A DNA stretch of 64,000 nt from Pedobacter deserti (GTDB lineage Bacteria; Bacteroidota; Bacteroidia; Sphingobacteriales; Sphingobacteriaceae), in NCBI RefSeq assembly GCF_024436415.1, contig NZ_JAFMZQ010000001.1:496001-560000 (forward strand). Reading direction: 5' to 3'. Both the position numbers and the translations under genes were made by a program. Positions 52,810 to 61,322 of the stretch are shown here, piece after piece (positions within the stretch are counted from its first letter, which is position 1; each line of letters opens with the position of its first letter). The notes below the pieces were generated by a model. It had not been told where the DNA came from, did no database searches, and saw only the letters and a program-made list of their open reading frames with translations.

Positions 52810-52847
52810 CCCGGATACTACCCGGATGTTACCCGGACATTGCCCGG
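52810..52847. repeat. 11-bp-period CCCGG array
   Basis: CCCGG occurs at 52810, 52821, 52832 and 52843, exactly 11 bp apart, with units of the form CCCGGAxxxTA. It sits in the gap between the VOC remnant and the LytTR regulator gene. The rest of this gap (52738-52809 and 52848-52922) shows no other feature. The same period occurs in the TAACAGGG array at 7.8 kb, but the core sequence differs. Confidence 0.85.
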
Positions 52848-52922
52848 GTTTAACCGCTTAGTAAGCGTTTAGCATTTGGGTAATATCCAGATAGGAACGC
52901 CTGGCAATACGGCACCTATCAC

Positions 52923-53645
52923 TCACCTATTTAAAACTTTCCTGGTTACAAATTCACTGAAAAAGAAGTCCCTGTAAATATTGCCGATCGGTATTTCGTT
53001 CTTTCCGATGTAAACGGTATTGTTGTCTACCGAATCCATTTTGTTGACGTTAATGACGTAAGATTTGCTTATCCTTACAAAGAGCCTTTTAGGAAGCAGT
53101 TCATGAATGGTCCTAATATTCATCAGCGTAATTACCTTCTGATTCTCGAGGTAAATAATCACATAGTCTTTCAAGCCTTCGATATAAAGTATATCATTCA
53201 AATACACTTTAAACATCCTGCGGTCGGCCCTTACAAAAATATAATCGTCGGTGACGTTTTCAATATTGCTGCTGGTTTGATCCGTACGGAATAATTTGGA
53301 ATAGGTTTGCGCCTTTTCAACCGCTTTTTGAAAGCGTTCCAGTTTCACTGGCTTGATTAGATAGTCGATAGCATCAACTTCATAGCTCTCAGAGGCAAAT
53401 TCATGAAAAGCGGTTGTAAACACCACTAAGGTCGTTTTAGCGATAGTTCTGGCAAATTCAATTCCATTCACCCCTGGCATTTGAATATCTAGAAATATCA
53501 AATCGACCGCATTTTTTGACAGAAATTCCCGTGTAGCATCAGTCCCGTTAAATGAAGCTATACATTCTAGATTTTCTGTCTGATAAACCAATTTTTGGAT
53601 CGCTTTTCTTGCTAGTGGCTCATCATCTACTATGATGCAGTTCAT
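52923..53645 (-). CDS. LytTR-family response regulator
   Basis: 240 residues. Receiver domain with phospho-acceptor Asp53 (L-I-F-L-D-I-Q-M-P-G) and Lys in Y-L-I-K-P-V; LytTR DNA-binding domain at about 135-235 (R-M-F-K-V-Y-L-N-D-I-L-Y-I-E-G-L-K-D-Y-V). Starts 1 nt after the sensor kinase stop, in the same operon. Regulates target genes with LytTR sites, possibly including the divergent PAP2 gene (inference). Confidence 0.94.
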   Translation of the reverse strand: MNCIIVDDEPLARKAIQKLVYQTENLECIASFNGTDATREFLSKNAVDLIFLDIQMPGVNGIEFARTIAKTTLVVFTTAFHEFASESYEVDAIDYLIKPVKLERFQKAVEKAQTYSKLFRTDQTSSNIENVTDDYIFVRADRRMFKVYLNDILYIEGLKDYVIIYLENQKVITLMNIRTIHELLPKRLFVRISKSYVINVNKMDSVDNNTVYIGKNEIPIGNIYRDFFFSEFVTRKVLNR

Positions 53646-53646
53646 G

Positions 53647-54693
53647 CTATAATTTTATGGTTAAGGTAACGCAATACGCTTCCGGATCGTCTTTGATATT
53701 CAAGTCATGAGAAGCGGGAAATAAAAGCTCTAGTCGTCGTTTAATGTTTGACAAGCCCAACCCGCCCGATTTATTCACTGCTTTTACCGCCGGTTTCGAG
53801 TTTATGCACTTGAAAAAAAGCTCTGTATGACGCATTTCGAAGAACAAATTAACATAGGATGATTTCACCGAATCATTATTGTGCTTAACTGCATTCTCGA
53901 CGAATGAAATGAACAATAACGGAGGAACCTGCACACCGCTCAATTCACCTTCCTTGGAGATGAGAAATTTGAAATTATCCCGCCTAACCTTCTCCAGGTT
54001 TAAAAAATCTTCCAGGAAATGAATTTCTGAAGTTAGCAACACTTCCTCCCTTGAACTGTCATAAAGTTGATAACGAAGTAAATCACTTAATTTCATCAGA
54101 ACCTGAGAAGCCTTTCTGGGATCATCTTCAATCAACACATTCGCATTGTTAAGCATATTAAAAAGGAAGTGCGGATTGATCTGATTCTTGAGCTGTTCCA
54201 GTTCGGCGTTTGTTTTCGCCAGTTCTAAACCATGAATCACCTGAGTATCAGCTACCCAACGCTGAAATAGCTTAACTGAGGCCGAAGCAATAATGAGCAC
54301 CATGGTCATAAAGGAGAACGTAAAAAAGTTAATACTGTCATCCTCATTCGGTAATAGATCTAGCTTAAAAATATAAGAAAAGGCCTCGTGAATGTAGAAC
54401 GATAGAACCATCGCTGAAAGCACAAAGAGCCCATAGCTGAGATATTTTTGCCTGAACAGGAACACCGGGACAAAAAAATACATATTGCTATAGGCCAGCA
54501 GAATTATTTGCGAAAAAATGACCAGTCGGTTGTAAGTTTCAAAGGGTTCTTGGTAGTCGGGCGGACTATAATATAAGACCACAATACAAAATGCGATCAG
54601 TAGCAAATGGCGTTGAAACCGGTACTTTTCTGAAATGATCAACTGAAGTATACAGTTTGCATCCATGGTCTTTCTGCGTAGAATTCTATTCAT
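53647..54693 (-). CDS. LytS-type sensor histidine kinase (His_kinase/HATPase)
   Basis: 348 residues. Four hydrophobic helices in about 25-145, then the His_kinase domain with the phospho-acceptor in Q-I-N-P-H-F-L-F-N-M-L-N-N and the ATP-binding site F-V-E-N-A-V-K-H-N-N and G-G-L-G-L-S-N. Partner of the LytTR regulator directly downstream. An alternative ATG lies nine codons in. The signal sensed is unknown. Confidence 0.93.
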   Translation of the reverse strand: MNRILRRKTMDANCILQLIISEKYRFQRHLLLIAFCIVVLYYSPPDYQEPFETYNRLVIFSQIILLAYSNMYFFVPVFLFRQKYLSYGLFVLSAMVLSFYIHEAFSYIFKLDLLPNEDDSINFFTFSFMTMVLIIASASVKLFQRWVADTQVIHGLELAKTNAELEQLKNQINPHFLFNMLNNANVLIEDDPRKASQVLMKLSDLLRYQLYDSSREEVLLTSEIHFLEDFLNLEKVRRDNFKFLISKEGELSGVQVPPLLFISFVENAVKHNNDSVKSSYVNLFFEMRHTELFFKCINSKPAVKAVNKSGGLGLSNIKRRLELLFPASHDLNIKDDPEAYCVTLTIKL

Positions 54694-54939
54694 AGTCTAT
54701 TTCTGGGCGTAAGCAAAATAAGCAATACACGGGAGAGACAAATTTTGACTATACAAAAGCGCATTAAATATATACCAAACGAAGATCAGGGATGCATTAT
54801 TGAAATCTGCATGTGCGATTTTACTTTACTAGATGTAAATGCCGCTTTAATCTATAAAGTAAGACACTTTGTATATATAAAAATTAGGGGTTCAGGAGAA
54901 ATATACTTTAGCCAAAAAATGAACCAACGAACTTAAATC

Positions 54940-55692
54940 ATGAATAAGATAATTATCATGCTTCTTCTATTGTCGGCGGCTAGCTTACAGGTGCAGGGAC
55001 AAGATGCCTCGATTGACACGACAATAAATAATAAGAATATTCCTTTCAAACCTAAATCGCTCATCATACCTGGTGTGCTGATCGGGTATGGAATGGTCGG
55101 TCTTGTCAGCCCTGCTTTAAAAGACTTCAACATCCGCGTAAAAAATGAATTCAGAGATCATGATGATAAGAAGGTAAACTGGGACGATTATGCTCAATAC
55201 AGCCCTTTTTTATCTGTTTATGCCCTGAATGCGTTAGGCCTACCAGGAAAAAATAGTTTCAAAGATAGAACCATTGTTTTGGCCACGGCCTATCTCTTGA
55301 TGAGTGGCTCGGTGAACATCATCAAAAAGACTTCAAAAGTTACCAGACCAGATGACTCAGACAAAAGATCGTTTCCTTCCGGGCATACCGCTACAGCTTT
55401 TATGGGTGCTGAATATTTATACCAGGAATATAAAGACGTATCGAAGTGGTATGGTATTACAGGCTATGTAGTCGCCGCTGGTACCGGCTTATTCAGAATG
55501 TCAAACGAAAGGCATTGGCTTACGGATGTTGCCACAGGCGCCGGAATCGGAATCTTAAGCACCAAAATTGCTTATTGGATTCATCCCGCCATAAAGAAAG
55601 CCATTTTCAAGGAAAAAGATAACTTAAGCGGAACTGTTATGCCGTTTTATAACGGGAGAGAGTATGGACTGGGGCTATCTATGAGGTTCTGA
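54940..55692 (+). CDS. PAP2-superfamily phosphatase
   Basis: 250 residues with a signal peptide and membrane segments. The three PAP2 motifs are complete: K-x6-R-P (K-T-S-K-V-T-R-P), P-S-G-H (S-F-P-S-G-H-T-A), and the R-x5-H-x3-D motif (R-M-S-N-E-R-H-W-L-T-D). It probably dephosphorylates a lipid or undecaprenyl pyrophosphate at the membrane. It is divergent from the LytTR two-component operon, with 246 nt between them; no feature other than A/T-rich sequence was seen there. Confidence 0.9.
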   Translation: MNKIIIMLLLLSAASLQVQGQDASIDTTINNKNIPFKPKSLIIPGVLIGYGMVGLVSPALKDFNIRVKNEFRDHDDKKVNWDDYAQYSPFLSVYALNALGLPGKNSFKDRTIVLATAYLLMSGSVNIIKKTSKVTRPDDSDKRSFPSGHTATAFMGAEYLYQEYKDVSKWYGITGYVVAAGTGLFRMSNERHWLTDVATGAGIGILSTKIAYWIHPAIKKAIFKEKDNLSGTVMPFYNGREYGLGLSMRF

Positions 55693-55713
55693 CGAGAGCA
55701 AATAACAACAATT

Positions 55714-55750
55714 TGGAAAAATAAAACAGCGCCTGATTTTCAGACGCTGT
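55714..55750 (-). terminator. Intrinsic terminator after tRNA-Arg
   Basis: ACAGCG/CGCTGT plus CTGA/TCAG with a 3-nt loop (hairpin 55726-55750); on the minus strand it is followed by TTTTATTTTT. It terminates the tRNA transcript and could also serve the convergent PAP2 gene. Confidence 0.85.
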
Positions 55751-55757
55751 AATCGAG

Positions 55758-55829
55758 TGGTCTCAGCGGGAATCGAACCCACATCTAAAGTTTAGGAAAC
55801 TTCTATTCTATCCGTTGAACTATGAGACC
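55758..55829 (-). tRNA. tRNA-Arg (anticodon CCU)
   Basis: 72 nt without encoded CCA. All cloverleaf arms pair: acceptor GGTCTCA/TGAGACC, D arm GTTC/GAAT, anticodon stem GAAGT/ACTTT with loop TTCCTAA giving anticodon CCU (reads AGG), T arm GTGGG/CCCGC with loop TTCGATT. A -7 box (TATATTTG on the minus strand, 55855-55862) lies 26 nt upstream, with a TTG 22 nt further. Confidence 0.93.
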
Positions 55830-55854
55830 AGACGCCTACAAATGCAGGCAGGCG

Positions 55855-55862
55855 CAAATATA
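55855..55862 (-). promoter_or_regulatory. -7 promoter box (TATATTTG) of tRNA-Arg
   Basis: Full TAnnTTTG match upstream of the tRNA. The nearest TTG (55885-55887) gives a 22-nt spacer, at the long end of normal. Between the box and the tRNA, CGCCT and AGGCG can pair in the leader. Confidence 0.5.
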
Positions 55863-55887
55863 AAAATAATATTAAAGCCTTTATCAA

Positions 55888-56316
55888 TTATTTCGAGCTG
55901 CCGGAGAGGGCTATGATGATAGCGCCTGAAAGTACCAGCACGCCGCCCAGTACCAGTTGCCAGCTAAGCTTTTCCTTTAAAAATATGACCGACAAGATCA
56001 GTGTGAAAACCAGGGACGTTCGCTCAATAGTGACTACGAACGACGAAGGCCCCATAGACAGTGCCTTGTAAGAAAACAATGTCGATAATGTGGTAGCCAC
56101 TCCGGCAGAAATCAGAAATATCCAGGCTTTCCGGTCAATGTCCTTCAATGTTCCCTGGGTATCCTGGAACAGGACGACCGACCATGAGATCGACAAAATT
56201 AAAACCGCCTGAATAGCGAATGCCAGACTCGAGTCCACATTTTTTAGTCCTGCCTTCGTAAGAATAATAACCAGCGCTGCCGACAGCGATGCGAGTACCG
56301 CCCAAACAATCCACAT
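55888..56316 (-). CDS. EamA-family membrane transporter half
   Basis: 142 residues from the ATG at 56314-56316, about five membrane helices, one EamA repeat rather than the usual two. It has V-D-S-S-L-A-F-A-I-Q in the loop, the S-Y-K-A-L-S-M-G-P helix and E-K-L-S-W-Q-L-V-L-G-G-V-L-V-L-S-G at the end. Earlier ATGs (56340, 56364) add a non-hydrophobic N-terminus. It follows metG in the same direction by 18-66 nt, depending on start, so it may be cotranscribed. Confidence 0.8.
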   Translation of the reverse strand: MWIVWAVLASLSAALVIILTKAGLKNVDSSLAFAIQAVLILSISWSVVLFQDTQGTLKDIDRKAWIFLISAGVATTLSTLFSYKALSMGPSSFVVTIERTSLVFTLILSVIFLKEKLSWQLVLGGVLVLSGAIIIALSGSSK

Positions 56317-56382
56317 AAATGTTTCTAAGTTAAACACCATGCAGCCCGGAAAGTTTGGCGGCATTACTTGCCTCGTCGGTTG

Positions 56383-58497
56383 CTAGCGGATCACGCTGCC
56401 TGCTTTATGTGTTACGACAGGGGCCACAAAAGCCAAAGATCCATCAGCATTCTCAGACATCAGGATCATCCCCTGGGATAAAATTCCTTTGATCTCGCGG
56501 GGAGCAAGGTTAACCACCACGCTGACCTGCCTACCGATAATATCCTCTGGCTGATAGTATTCGGCAATGCCAGACACCACTGTTCGCTCATCAAGCCCGG
56601 TATCAAGCGTTAGCTTAAGCAATTTTTTAGTTTTAGCTACTTTCTCTGCTGCTACGATAGTAGCAACCCTAATGTCTAAGGCGCTAAACTGTTCAAACTG
56701 TATGTTTTCCTTCGCGGGAGCTACTGTGGCGACTGCAGCGCCTGCTTCATTATCTGCCTTGCTTCGGTTTAACTTGTCTATCTGTGCCTGCACGGTTTCA
56801 TCCTCAATTTTCTCGAACAGCAATACAGGTTCATTGAGCTGGTGACCCCGTGCCAGCAGGTTCATCTTGCCGGCATCTTCCCACAGGTACCCACCGTAAT
56901 TGAACATCTTCATCAGCTTGTCGGCCGTAAAAGGCAAAAACGGCTCTATCAATATCTCCAGCGAAGCAGCGATCTGTAAGCTGATATTTAAAATGGTACG
57001 TACGCGGTCCTCATCGGTTTTAATCACTTTCCAGGGTTCCGTATCAGCCAAATATTTATTACCCAGTCGCGCCACATTCATCACCTCGGCAAGCGCTTCC
57101 CGGAAACGGTAGTTTTCAATCGAGGCACTTATACGTGCCGGGTATGCCGCAAGCTCATCAATAACCTGCTGATCCTCCGGTGTGACGTTCATCAGCATTG
57201 GCACCTTGCCTCCAAAATACTTATGCGTAAGCACAACCACACGGTTTACGAAATTGCCGAACACAGCCACAAGCTCGTTGTTATTTCGTGCCTGAAAGTC
57301 CTTCCAGGTAAAGTCGTTATCCTTCGTTTCCGGTGCGGTGGCGGTAAGCACATACCGCAGCACATCCTGCTTATCTTTAAATTCCTCAAGATACTCGTTG
57401 AGCCATACCGCCCAGTTCTTAGACGTCGAAATCTTCTGTCCTTCCAGATTCAGGAACTCATTGGCCGGCACGTTGTCGGCCAGGGTATAGCCCCCGTGCG
57501 CCATGAGCATGGCGGGGAAGATGATGCAGTGAAACACGATGTTGTCCTTCCCGATAAAATGCACCAGCTTGGTTTCATCGCTTTTCCAGTAGTCTTCCCA
57601 GTTACCTTTTTCGAGCTCCTTCTGGTTGATATAATATTCCTCTGATTTCGGGTTCCACACATCCAGACGGGCGTACTCAAACAACTCCTTGGTTGCCGAG
57701 ATATAACCAATCGGTGCGTCGAACCAAACATAAAGCACCTTACCGTTTGCGTCTTTCAGCGGCACCTTAATGCCCCAGTCGAGGTCGCGCGTCATAGCCC
57801 TGGGTTGCAGACCAGCATTAAGCCAGCTCTGGCATTGACCGAACACATTTGGTTTCCACTCTTTATGGCTGTCTATATAAGCCCTTAATTGATCTTCGTA
57901 CTGGTCGAGCGGCAGAAACCAGTTCTTGGTTTCTTTTCTAACCGGAGGCTCGCCCGAAAGTGTAGACTTTGGATTGATCAGGTCGGTCGCGTTCAACGTA
58001 CTGCCGCAGCTCTCACACTGATCGCCATAAGCGCTTTCGTTGCCGCACTTAGGACAGGTACCCGTAATATAGCGGTCGGCCAGAAAGGTTTGCGCCTTCT
58101 CATCATAATACTGCTCGGTTACCTCCTCTGTAAACACCCCCTTCTCATAGAGCGTCTCAAAGAAATCGGACGCCGTCTGATGATGCATCAGGGACGAAGT
58201 ACGATGATAGATATCAAAAGAGATCCCGAATTCTTTGAAAGAATCACCAATGATCTTGTGATATTTATCGACCACCTCCTGGGGAGATACGCCCTCTTTT
58301 TTAGCCTTTAGCGTAATAGGAACCCCGTTCTCATCTGATCCGCACACGAACTTCACATCTCTTTTATTCGACCGAAGGTAGCGCACATAGGTATCCGCCG
58401 GAAGGTACACACCCGCCAGGTGACCAATATGCACAGGGCCGTTTGTATAAGGAAGGGCGGCCGTAACCGTATATCGTTTTATTTTACTATTATCCAA
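56383..58497 (-). CDS. metG: Methionyl-tRNA synthetase, TTG start
   Basis: 704 residues. HIGH motif as H-I-G-H near 22-25, KMSKS equivalent as K-I-S-T-S near 355, the four-Cys zinc knuckle (C-P-K-C, C-E-S-C near 148-165), and a C-terminal tRNA-binding OB domain (about 595-704, [12 protein letters not shown]). Essential cytoplasmic enzyme charging tRNA-Met. The start is TTG (58495-58497), preceded by A/T-rich sequence; no ATG exists between the promoter and the conserved N-terminus [13 protein letters not shown]. Confidence 0.97.
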   Translation of the reverse strand: MDNSKIKRYTVTAALPYTNGPVHIGHLAGVYLPADTYVRYLRSNKRDVKFVCGSDENGVPITLKAKKEGVSPQEVVDKYHKIIGDSFKEFGISFDIYHRTSSLMHHQTASDFFETLYEKGVFTEEVTEQYYDEKAQTFLADRYITGTCPKCGNESAYGDQCESCGSTLNATDLINPKSTLSGEPPVRKETKNWFLPLDQYEDQLRAYIDSHKEWKPNVFGQCQSWLNAGLQPRAMTRDLDWGIKVPLKDANGKVLYVWFDAPIGYISATKELFEYARLDVWNPKSEEYYINQKELEKGNWEDYWKSDETKLVHFIGKDNIVFHCIIFPAMLMAHGGYTLADNVPANEFLNLEGQKISTSKNWAVWLNEYLEEFKDKQDVLRYVLTATAPETKDNDFTWKDFQARNNNELVAVFGNFVNRVVVLTHKYFGGKVPMLMNVTPEDQQVIDELAAYPARISASIENYRFREALAEVMNVARLGNKYLADTEPWKVIKTDEDRVRTILNISLQIAASLEILIEPFLPFTADKLMKMFNYGGYLWEDAGKMNLLARGHQLNEPVLLFEKIEDETVQAQIDKLNRSKADNEAGAAVATVAPAKENIQFEQFSALDIRVATIVAAEKVAKTKKLLKLTLDTGLDERTVVSGIAEYYQPEDIIGRQVSVVVNLAPREIKGILSQGMILMSENADGSLAFVAPVVTHKAGSVIR

Positions 58498-58517
58498 AAC
58501 TATTTTTATTATTTTGG

Positions 58518-58525
58518 CAAAGATA
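58518..58525 (-). promoter_or_regulatory. -7 promoter box (TATCTTTG) of metG
   Basis: TATCTTTG on the minus strand is a full TAnnTTTG match ending 21 nt before the TTG start codon at 58497. No -33 TTG found. It lies in the 41-nt divergent gap to the LD-carboxypeptidase gene. Confidence 0.5.
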
Positions 58526-58538
58526 AGCGTTTTACCTC

Positions 58539-59381
58539 ATGATTAAACAGCCCGCCTATTTAAAAAAGGGCGATAAGATTGCCATTGTATGCCCTGCCAG
58601 CAGGCTGCCCCGACCGATTGATAAGGCCATAGAAGTCTTCCTGTCGTGGGGACTGGAGGTTGTATTGGGAGAAAGTGTTACCGCTGAACATCACCAGTTT
58701 GCCGGCACCGACGAGTTGCGCCGCGCCGACCTTCAACGGTTCATGGACGACCCTTCAGTAAGTGCTATTATAGCAGGACGGGGCGGCTATGGCTGCCTTC
58801 GTATTATCGATGAGCTTGACTTTACTCACTTTGTTGAAAACCCTAAATGGATCGTCGGTTTCAGCGACGTTACCGTATTGCTCTCCCACCTGTACGCTGT
58901 ATATGGCATACAAAGCATACACGGTCCGATGCCCTATACTTTTGATGATGCCACGCCTGAATCCCTGGAATCTTTAAGGTGTGCGTTGTTTGGGGAGCCG
59001 ATTGAGTATAGGTATCCAAATCTGCCTAAATCAGGAGCAATCATCGGGGGAAACCTTACGTTATTAGTGATGTTGGAAGGCTCCGTTTCTGCAATGGACT
59101 ATACAGATAAAATTCTTTTTATTGAGGATATTGGGGAGCGACCTGCTGCTGTGGACCGCATGATGCGGATGTTAGACAGATCGGGAAAGCTGAAAAAGCT
59201 TAAGGGCCTCATCGTCGGCGCGTTCAACGAAATGCCGCAAGAAAAAATCCCTTTCGGTCAAACGATTCAAGAAATCATACTACAAGTCGTCAGCAAGTAT
59301 GACTACCTTGTCTACTTTGATTTTCCTGCAGGCCACATTGACGACAATCGTGCTATAGTGGTGGGGAAAGGACTGGGATAA
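58539..59381 (+). CDS. LD-carboxypeptidase (S66 family), short C-terminus
   Basis: 280 residues, cytoplasmic. S66 catalytic Ser in V-G-F-S-D-V-T, Glu in I-E-D-I-G-E-R-P, and His in P-A-G-H-I-D-D-N, so the active-site triad is present. It recycles peptidoglycan by cutting L,D-bonds. The C-terminus stops soon after N-R-A-I-V-V-G-K-G-L-G, about 15-20 residues earlier than is usual in the family, so the last strand may be missing. Divergent from metG. Confidence 0.85.
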   Translation: MIKQPAYLKKGDKIAIVCPASRLPRPIDKAIEVFLSWGLEVVLGESVTAEHHQFAGTDELRRADLQRFMDDPSVSAIIAGRGGYGCLRIIDELDFTHFVENPKWIVGFSDVTVLLSHLYAVYGIQSIHGPMPYTFDDATPESLESLRCALFGEPIEYRYPNLPKSGAIIGGNLTLLVMLEGSVSAMDYTDKILFIEDIGERPAAVDRMMRMLDRSGKLKKLKGLIVGAFNEMPQEKIPFGQTIQEIILQVVSKYDYLVYFDFPAGHIDDNRAIVVGKGLG

Positions 59382-59821
59382 AGCCTATCAAACTCTACTT
59401 TGGCACTGCCCTTCTTCTTAAGAAGTTAGAAATAAGCACAATAACAATGGAATTATGTCTATCCACATAGACGATAAGCCGGCAAAAGTTAACACAGAAT
59501 CGATAACCAACTCATAGGAACCAAAGGGCCTATAACCCGTAGATAGTCAAAAATTTATCAACTTTAGGCAATTATATAATTATTCTCTCTGAAACTCTAC
59601 TAAGGTTGTTCACATTCAGTTTATACCCCATGAAGACCTGTTTAGAGTAACTTCCAATTATACATTGAATCGCGCAAAAGTCTATCAATCTTAATGATTG
59701 ATTACGACCGACCTACTTAAAAAATTCGTGTGGATTCTATGGGGTACTTCATAATTCGGGCAATGTAATGGTGGGCAGAACCTGTCTGGCGTCGGACCTG
59801 TTAAGGCAAAACAAAGATCAT
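59382..59821. other. 440-nt stretch without a recognised gene
   Basis: No ORF with coding character was found. It contains a perfect 12-bp palindrome CTTCTTAAGAAG (59414-59425) and a short hairpin GTCTAT-CCAC-ATAGAC (59457-59472) not followed by a T-run. Function unknown; it may hold decayed sequence. Confidence 0.4.
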
Positions 59822-59848
59822 AAAAAAGGGCCATATTAATATGACCCC
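59822..59848 (-). terminator. Intrinsic terminator of the fourth SusCD pair
   Basis: On the minus strand GGGTCATATT...AATATGGCCC forms a stem and is followed by TTTTTT. It lies 17 nt beyond the SusD stop codon and would end the SusC-SusD transcript. Confidence 0.8.
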
Positions 59849-59864
59849 TTTATGTGTGTGCTTA

Positions 59865-61310
59865 TTATAAGTCAAACCACATCTTGTCGAAATACTTCGG
59901 CTGTGGATTTGGAATGCTCGGGTTTGCGGCAATTTCATCCTCTGACAAAGTAAATCTTCTTATCAGCGGACCAGAAAATGCGCCCAACGGCAAAGTTAAT
60001 TCCGGCACTTCAGATCCCTCCGGACCTGACCGGCGCCACTGTACAAACGCCTCCATAGGACGGTCCATTAAATCAACCCATTGCTGCAAATGTATTTGTC
60101 TTAACGGATCAGGCGATATTGTCAAATTCGGCAAGTCTTCAGTGACAAACGCTTGAGCATCAGAAGCGCTCACACCGTAAAACAAGGCTGACTGTCTAAC
60201 TCCTTCGCTATAGAGCTGCTGAGCAGTACCAAGATTTTGTCCGACACCCAACCCTCTTGCATATGCCTCTGCTTGTAGTAGCAGTATTTCTTGATAAGAC
60301 AGAATCACCGAAGGGGCGTCCGGTCTGTATAAGTAAGCACTAATGAGCGAGGTATTTGCATTTGCGGTCGCTTCCGTCTCAACTGCTCTATACTCACCAT
60401 CGGCACCCGGATCAAAAAATTGTGGGATACGCGGGTCGTCTATTGGCTCCATGTATTTAAATACATTGTTGTTTGCAAAGAACCATTGATTTTCTCCGTT
60501 GGTGTACTCCTTCAGAAGACGGTACTTAGGGTTTTCGTTGTTTGTCGTGGCATAATATTTTTGCTGCCACGTGTCTACTGCAGAACTAAGCATGGAAGAT
60601 GGATCGGCAAGTAACTGTCCTATCTGAGTTGCCTTTGATGGATCCTTGTCAACCATCGTCATAAGAACCTTAAATTTGATAGAATTTGCCAGTCGGGTCC
60701 ATTTTGCCATATCGCCTCCATAGTAAACATCATAATCTGTCAACTTCAACGGACTGGCAGGGTCGATCTGCCCAATAGCTTGATCTAGCATCGCTATTAT
60801 CCCCTCGAACACGTCTTTCTGCGGGTCATATTTTGGATAGGGAAACTGTTCAGGTTGAAACGCCTCAGAAAATGGTACATCTCCATACAATGTAGTAGCC
60901 TCGTACATCATTTGCGCAAGCACAATTTTACATTGAGCGGCTGTGTTATTCTGTACTGGACTGGCCTCTTCCGCAGCTTTAATCGCTAGTTTAAGGTTAT
61001 TCCCTCCTGAACTATAGAAAACTTTCCAAGTATTACCGAGTGTGTAAGTGCTGAGGTTATATACATTATCCTTACCCCAGCCGTAATTGGCACCACTGGC
61101 GATGTTTTGAGTCATCAATCCTATTGGCAACCATGCATCACCACTATTCTTGTTCACATCCCAAGCGGTTATTGCGTAGCCAAACAACAGCTTCGGCTCA
61201 ACCACCGTAGAGGTAAGCGGACTAGTATTTATGTCTAAATATTTCTTACATGACGCGGCTGTAATTGAAACCAGAAGCATCATATATATTATCTTATTTT
61301 TAATTTTCAT
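59865..61310 (-). CDS. SusD/RagB-family outer-membrane lipoprotein (SusD-like_2 type)
   Basis: 481 residues. Lipobox A-A-S-C (Cys21), then K-K-Y-L-D-I-N-T-S-P. C-terminal part with W-V-D-L-M-D-R-P-M-E-A-F-V-Q-W-R-R-S-G matches the SusD-like_2 subgroup, like the first pair at 1.9-3.5 kb. It lies 12 nt after the SusC gene. No sigma/FecR beside it in the window. Confidence 0.93.
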   Translation of the reverse strand: MKIKNKIIYMMLLVSITAASCKKYLDINTSPLTSTVVEPKLLFGYAITAWDVNKNSGDAWLPIGLMTQNIASGANYGWGKDNVYNLSTYTLGNTWKVFYSSGGNNLKLAIKAAEEASPVQNNTAAQCKIVLAQMMYEATTLYGDVPFSEAFQPEQFPYPKYDPQKDVFEGIIAMLDQAIGQIDPASPLKLTDYDVYYGGDMAKWTRLANSIKFKVLMTMVDKDPSKATQIGQLLADPSSMLSSAVDTWQQKYYATTNNENPKYRLLKEYTNGENQWFFANNNVFKYMEPIDDPRIPQFFDPGADGEYRAVETEATANANTSLISAYLYRPDAPSVILSYQEILLLQAEAYARGLGVGQNLGTAQQLYSEGVRQSALFYGVSASDAQAFVTEDLPNLTISPDPLRQIHLQQWVDLMDRPMEAFVQWRRSGPEGSEVPELTLPLGAFSGPLIRRFTLSEDEIAANPSIPNPQPKYFDKMWFDL

Positions 61311-61322
61311 GATTTTTCAAAA

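Noticed and set aside
54745..54936. 63-residue plus-strand reading frame upstream of the PAP2 gene
   Set aside because: TTG start, no family resemblance, and A/T-rich sequence that fits an intergenic region; not supported as a gene.
59414..59425. Palindrome CTTCTTAAGAAG as an operator or attachment site
   Set aside because: No neighbouring regulator, integrase or repeat; a 12-bp palindrome alone is not enough.
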